Shown: positions 6,405 through 6,762 of the stretch, piece after piece
How positions within the stretch are numbered: the first letter of the stretch is position 1
Layout: each line of letters starts with the position of its first letter
DNA from: Clostridiales bacterium
GTDB lineage: Bacteria; Bacillota; Clostridia; Oscillospirales; Acutalibacteraceae
Assembly (NCBI GenBank): GCA_020859725.1
Contig: JAJBVR010000006.1
Span: 1 to 6,762 of the forward strand
DNA: 6,762 nt
Reading direction: 5' to 3'
Notes under the pieces: model-generated
Told to the model about the DNA's origin: nothing
The model's input: the letters and a program-made list of their open reading frames with translations, nothing else
Database searches by the model: none
Made by a program: the position numbers and the translations under genes

Positions 6405-6737
6405 TTACTGCCTGTTGTTTTCTCCCCAGACGCACAGCAAATCCAGAATTTTCATAAGGGACTTTCCACGGTCTGTTAAACTGTATTCAACTTTAGGCGG
6501 TATTTTGGGGGTATTCTTTGCGAAACACCAAACCGCCGGCCTCCAACTCCTTAAGGCTTGCACTTAATGTTTTATCAGAAATGGTTTTTATTTATCTTCG
6601 CATATCGTTAAACCGCATAACCTTAAACTCCATAAGGCAATAAAGAATAATCATTTTATATTTTACGCTTATGAGCGAAAGAGTATAAGCAAATCCGGTA
6701 TCGCTGAAATTTGGATTTTCTATATAGTTTTAATCAT
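6405..6737 (-). pseudogene. Decayed HxlR-family winged-helix transcriptional regulator
   Basis: Read on the - strand with corrections, this is a 110-residue HxlR-type regulator. YTLSLIS and YKMIILYCLMEFKVMRFNDMRR come first (the latter in two runs, YKMIILYCLM and EFKVMRFNDMRR), then the recognition helix region [20 protein letters not shown], the wing [22 protein letters not shown], and a final VWGE. The pattern L-x-ELE-x-GL-V and PPKVEYSLT is diagnostic for HxlR proteins. Three lesions break it. One A appears missing in the A-run at 6728-6731 just after the ATG, because the family frame does not connect to that start. There is an in-frame TAA at 6592-6594. One extra base lies in the C5A4 run at 6503-6511, before IPPKVEY. 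The ATG (6735-6737) is preceded by a good ribosome binding site. Target and inducer are unknown. It converges on the operon and probably never belonged to it. Sequencing error could explain one lesion but hardly all three. Confidence 0.85.
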
Positions 6738-6747
6738 AGTTTACATT

Positions 6748-6752
6748 TCCTT
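6748..6752 (-). promoter_or_regulatory. Ribosome binding site of the HxlR-family remnant
   Basis: AAGGA on the - strand lies 10 nt before the ATG at 6737-6735. It supports this codon as the ancestral start and so supports a real 1-nt deletion between the start and the conserved frame. The promoter would lie beyond the right end of the window. Confidence 0.5.
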
Positions 6753-6762
6753 AAATGGTAGT

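Noticed and set aside
6376..6567. Open frame of 63 codons on the + strand.
   Set aside because: It lies antisense to the HxlR remnant, whose family motifs are clear on the other strand. The frame has no recognisable motif and no ribosome binding site.
1..6762. CRISPR arrays, tRNA or rRNA genes, insertion sequences, phage or defence genes, riboswitches.
   Set aside because: No regularly spaced repeats, RNA-gene folds, transposase motifs or recognisable aptamer cores were seen. The 58-nt leader is too short and A/T-rich for a known riboswitch.

Overview
This window carries a complete six-gene operon on the + strand for converting acetyl-CoA to butyryl-CoA: thiolase, crotonase, 3-hydroxybutyryl-CoA dehydrogenase, butyryl-CoA dehydrogenase, EtfB and EtfA. 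AT-rich spacers, strong GGAGG-type ribosome binding sites, Rho-independent terminators and the protein sequences point to an anaerobic, butyrate-forming Firmicute of class Clostridia. The order thl-crt-hbd-bcd-etfB-etfA resembles gut Roseburia/Eubacterium-type clusters more than the crt-bcd-etfB-etfA-hbd order of Clostridium acetobutylicum. The exact genus cannot be read from the window.

Layout. Bases 1-318 are non-coding. They begin with a strong terminator for a gene outside the window, followed by a series of weaker AT-rich hairpins. A sigma-A-type promoter follows (TTGACA, 17-nt spacer, TATTAT), and its -35 box lies inside a good match to the clostridial Rex operator. Bases 319-6260 hold the six genes with spacers of 13-22 nt. 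The exception is hbd-bcd, where 78 nt contain two overlapping hairpins. A strong terminator follows etfA. Bases 6405-6737 on the - strand hold a decayed HxlR-family regulator with an in-frame stop and two apparent frameshifts. Its ribosome binding site is still recognisable.

How the genes work together. Thl condenses two acetyl-CoA, Hbd reduces acetoacetyl-CoA with NAD(P)H, and Crt dehydrates 3-hydroxybutyryl-CoA to crotonyl-CoA. Bcd with EtfAB then reduces crotonyl-CoA to butyryl-CoA, in the family coupled by electron bifurcation to ferredoxin reduction by NADH. The module consumes NADH, which fits control by the NADH-sensing repressor Rex. No enzyme releasing butyrate from butyryl-CoA and no ferredoxin-reoxidising complex is encoded here. 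The catalytic content is well known. I found no undescribed system. The points most worth checking are the Rex site, the hbd-bcd hairpins, a basic insertion in Bcd and the HxlR pseudogene.
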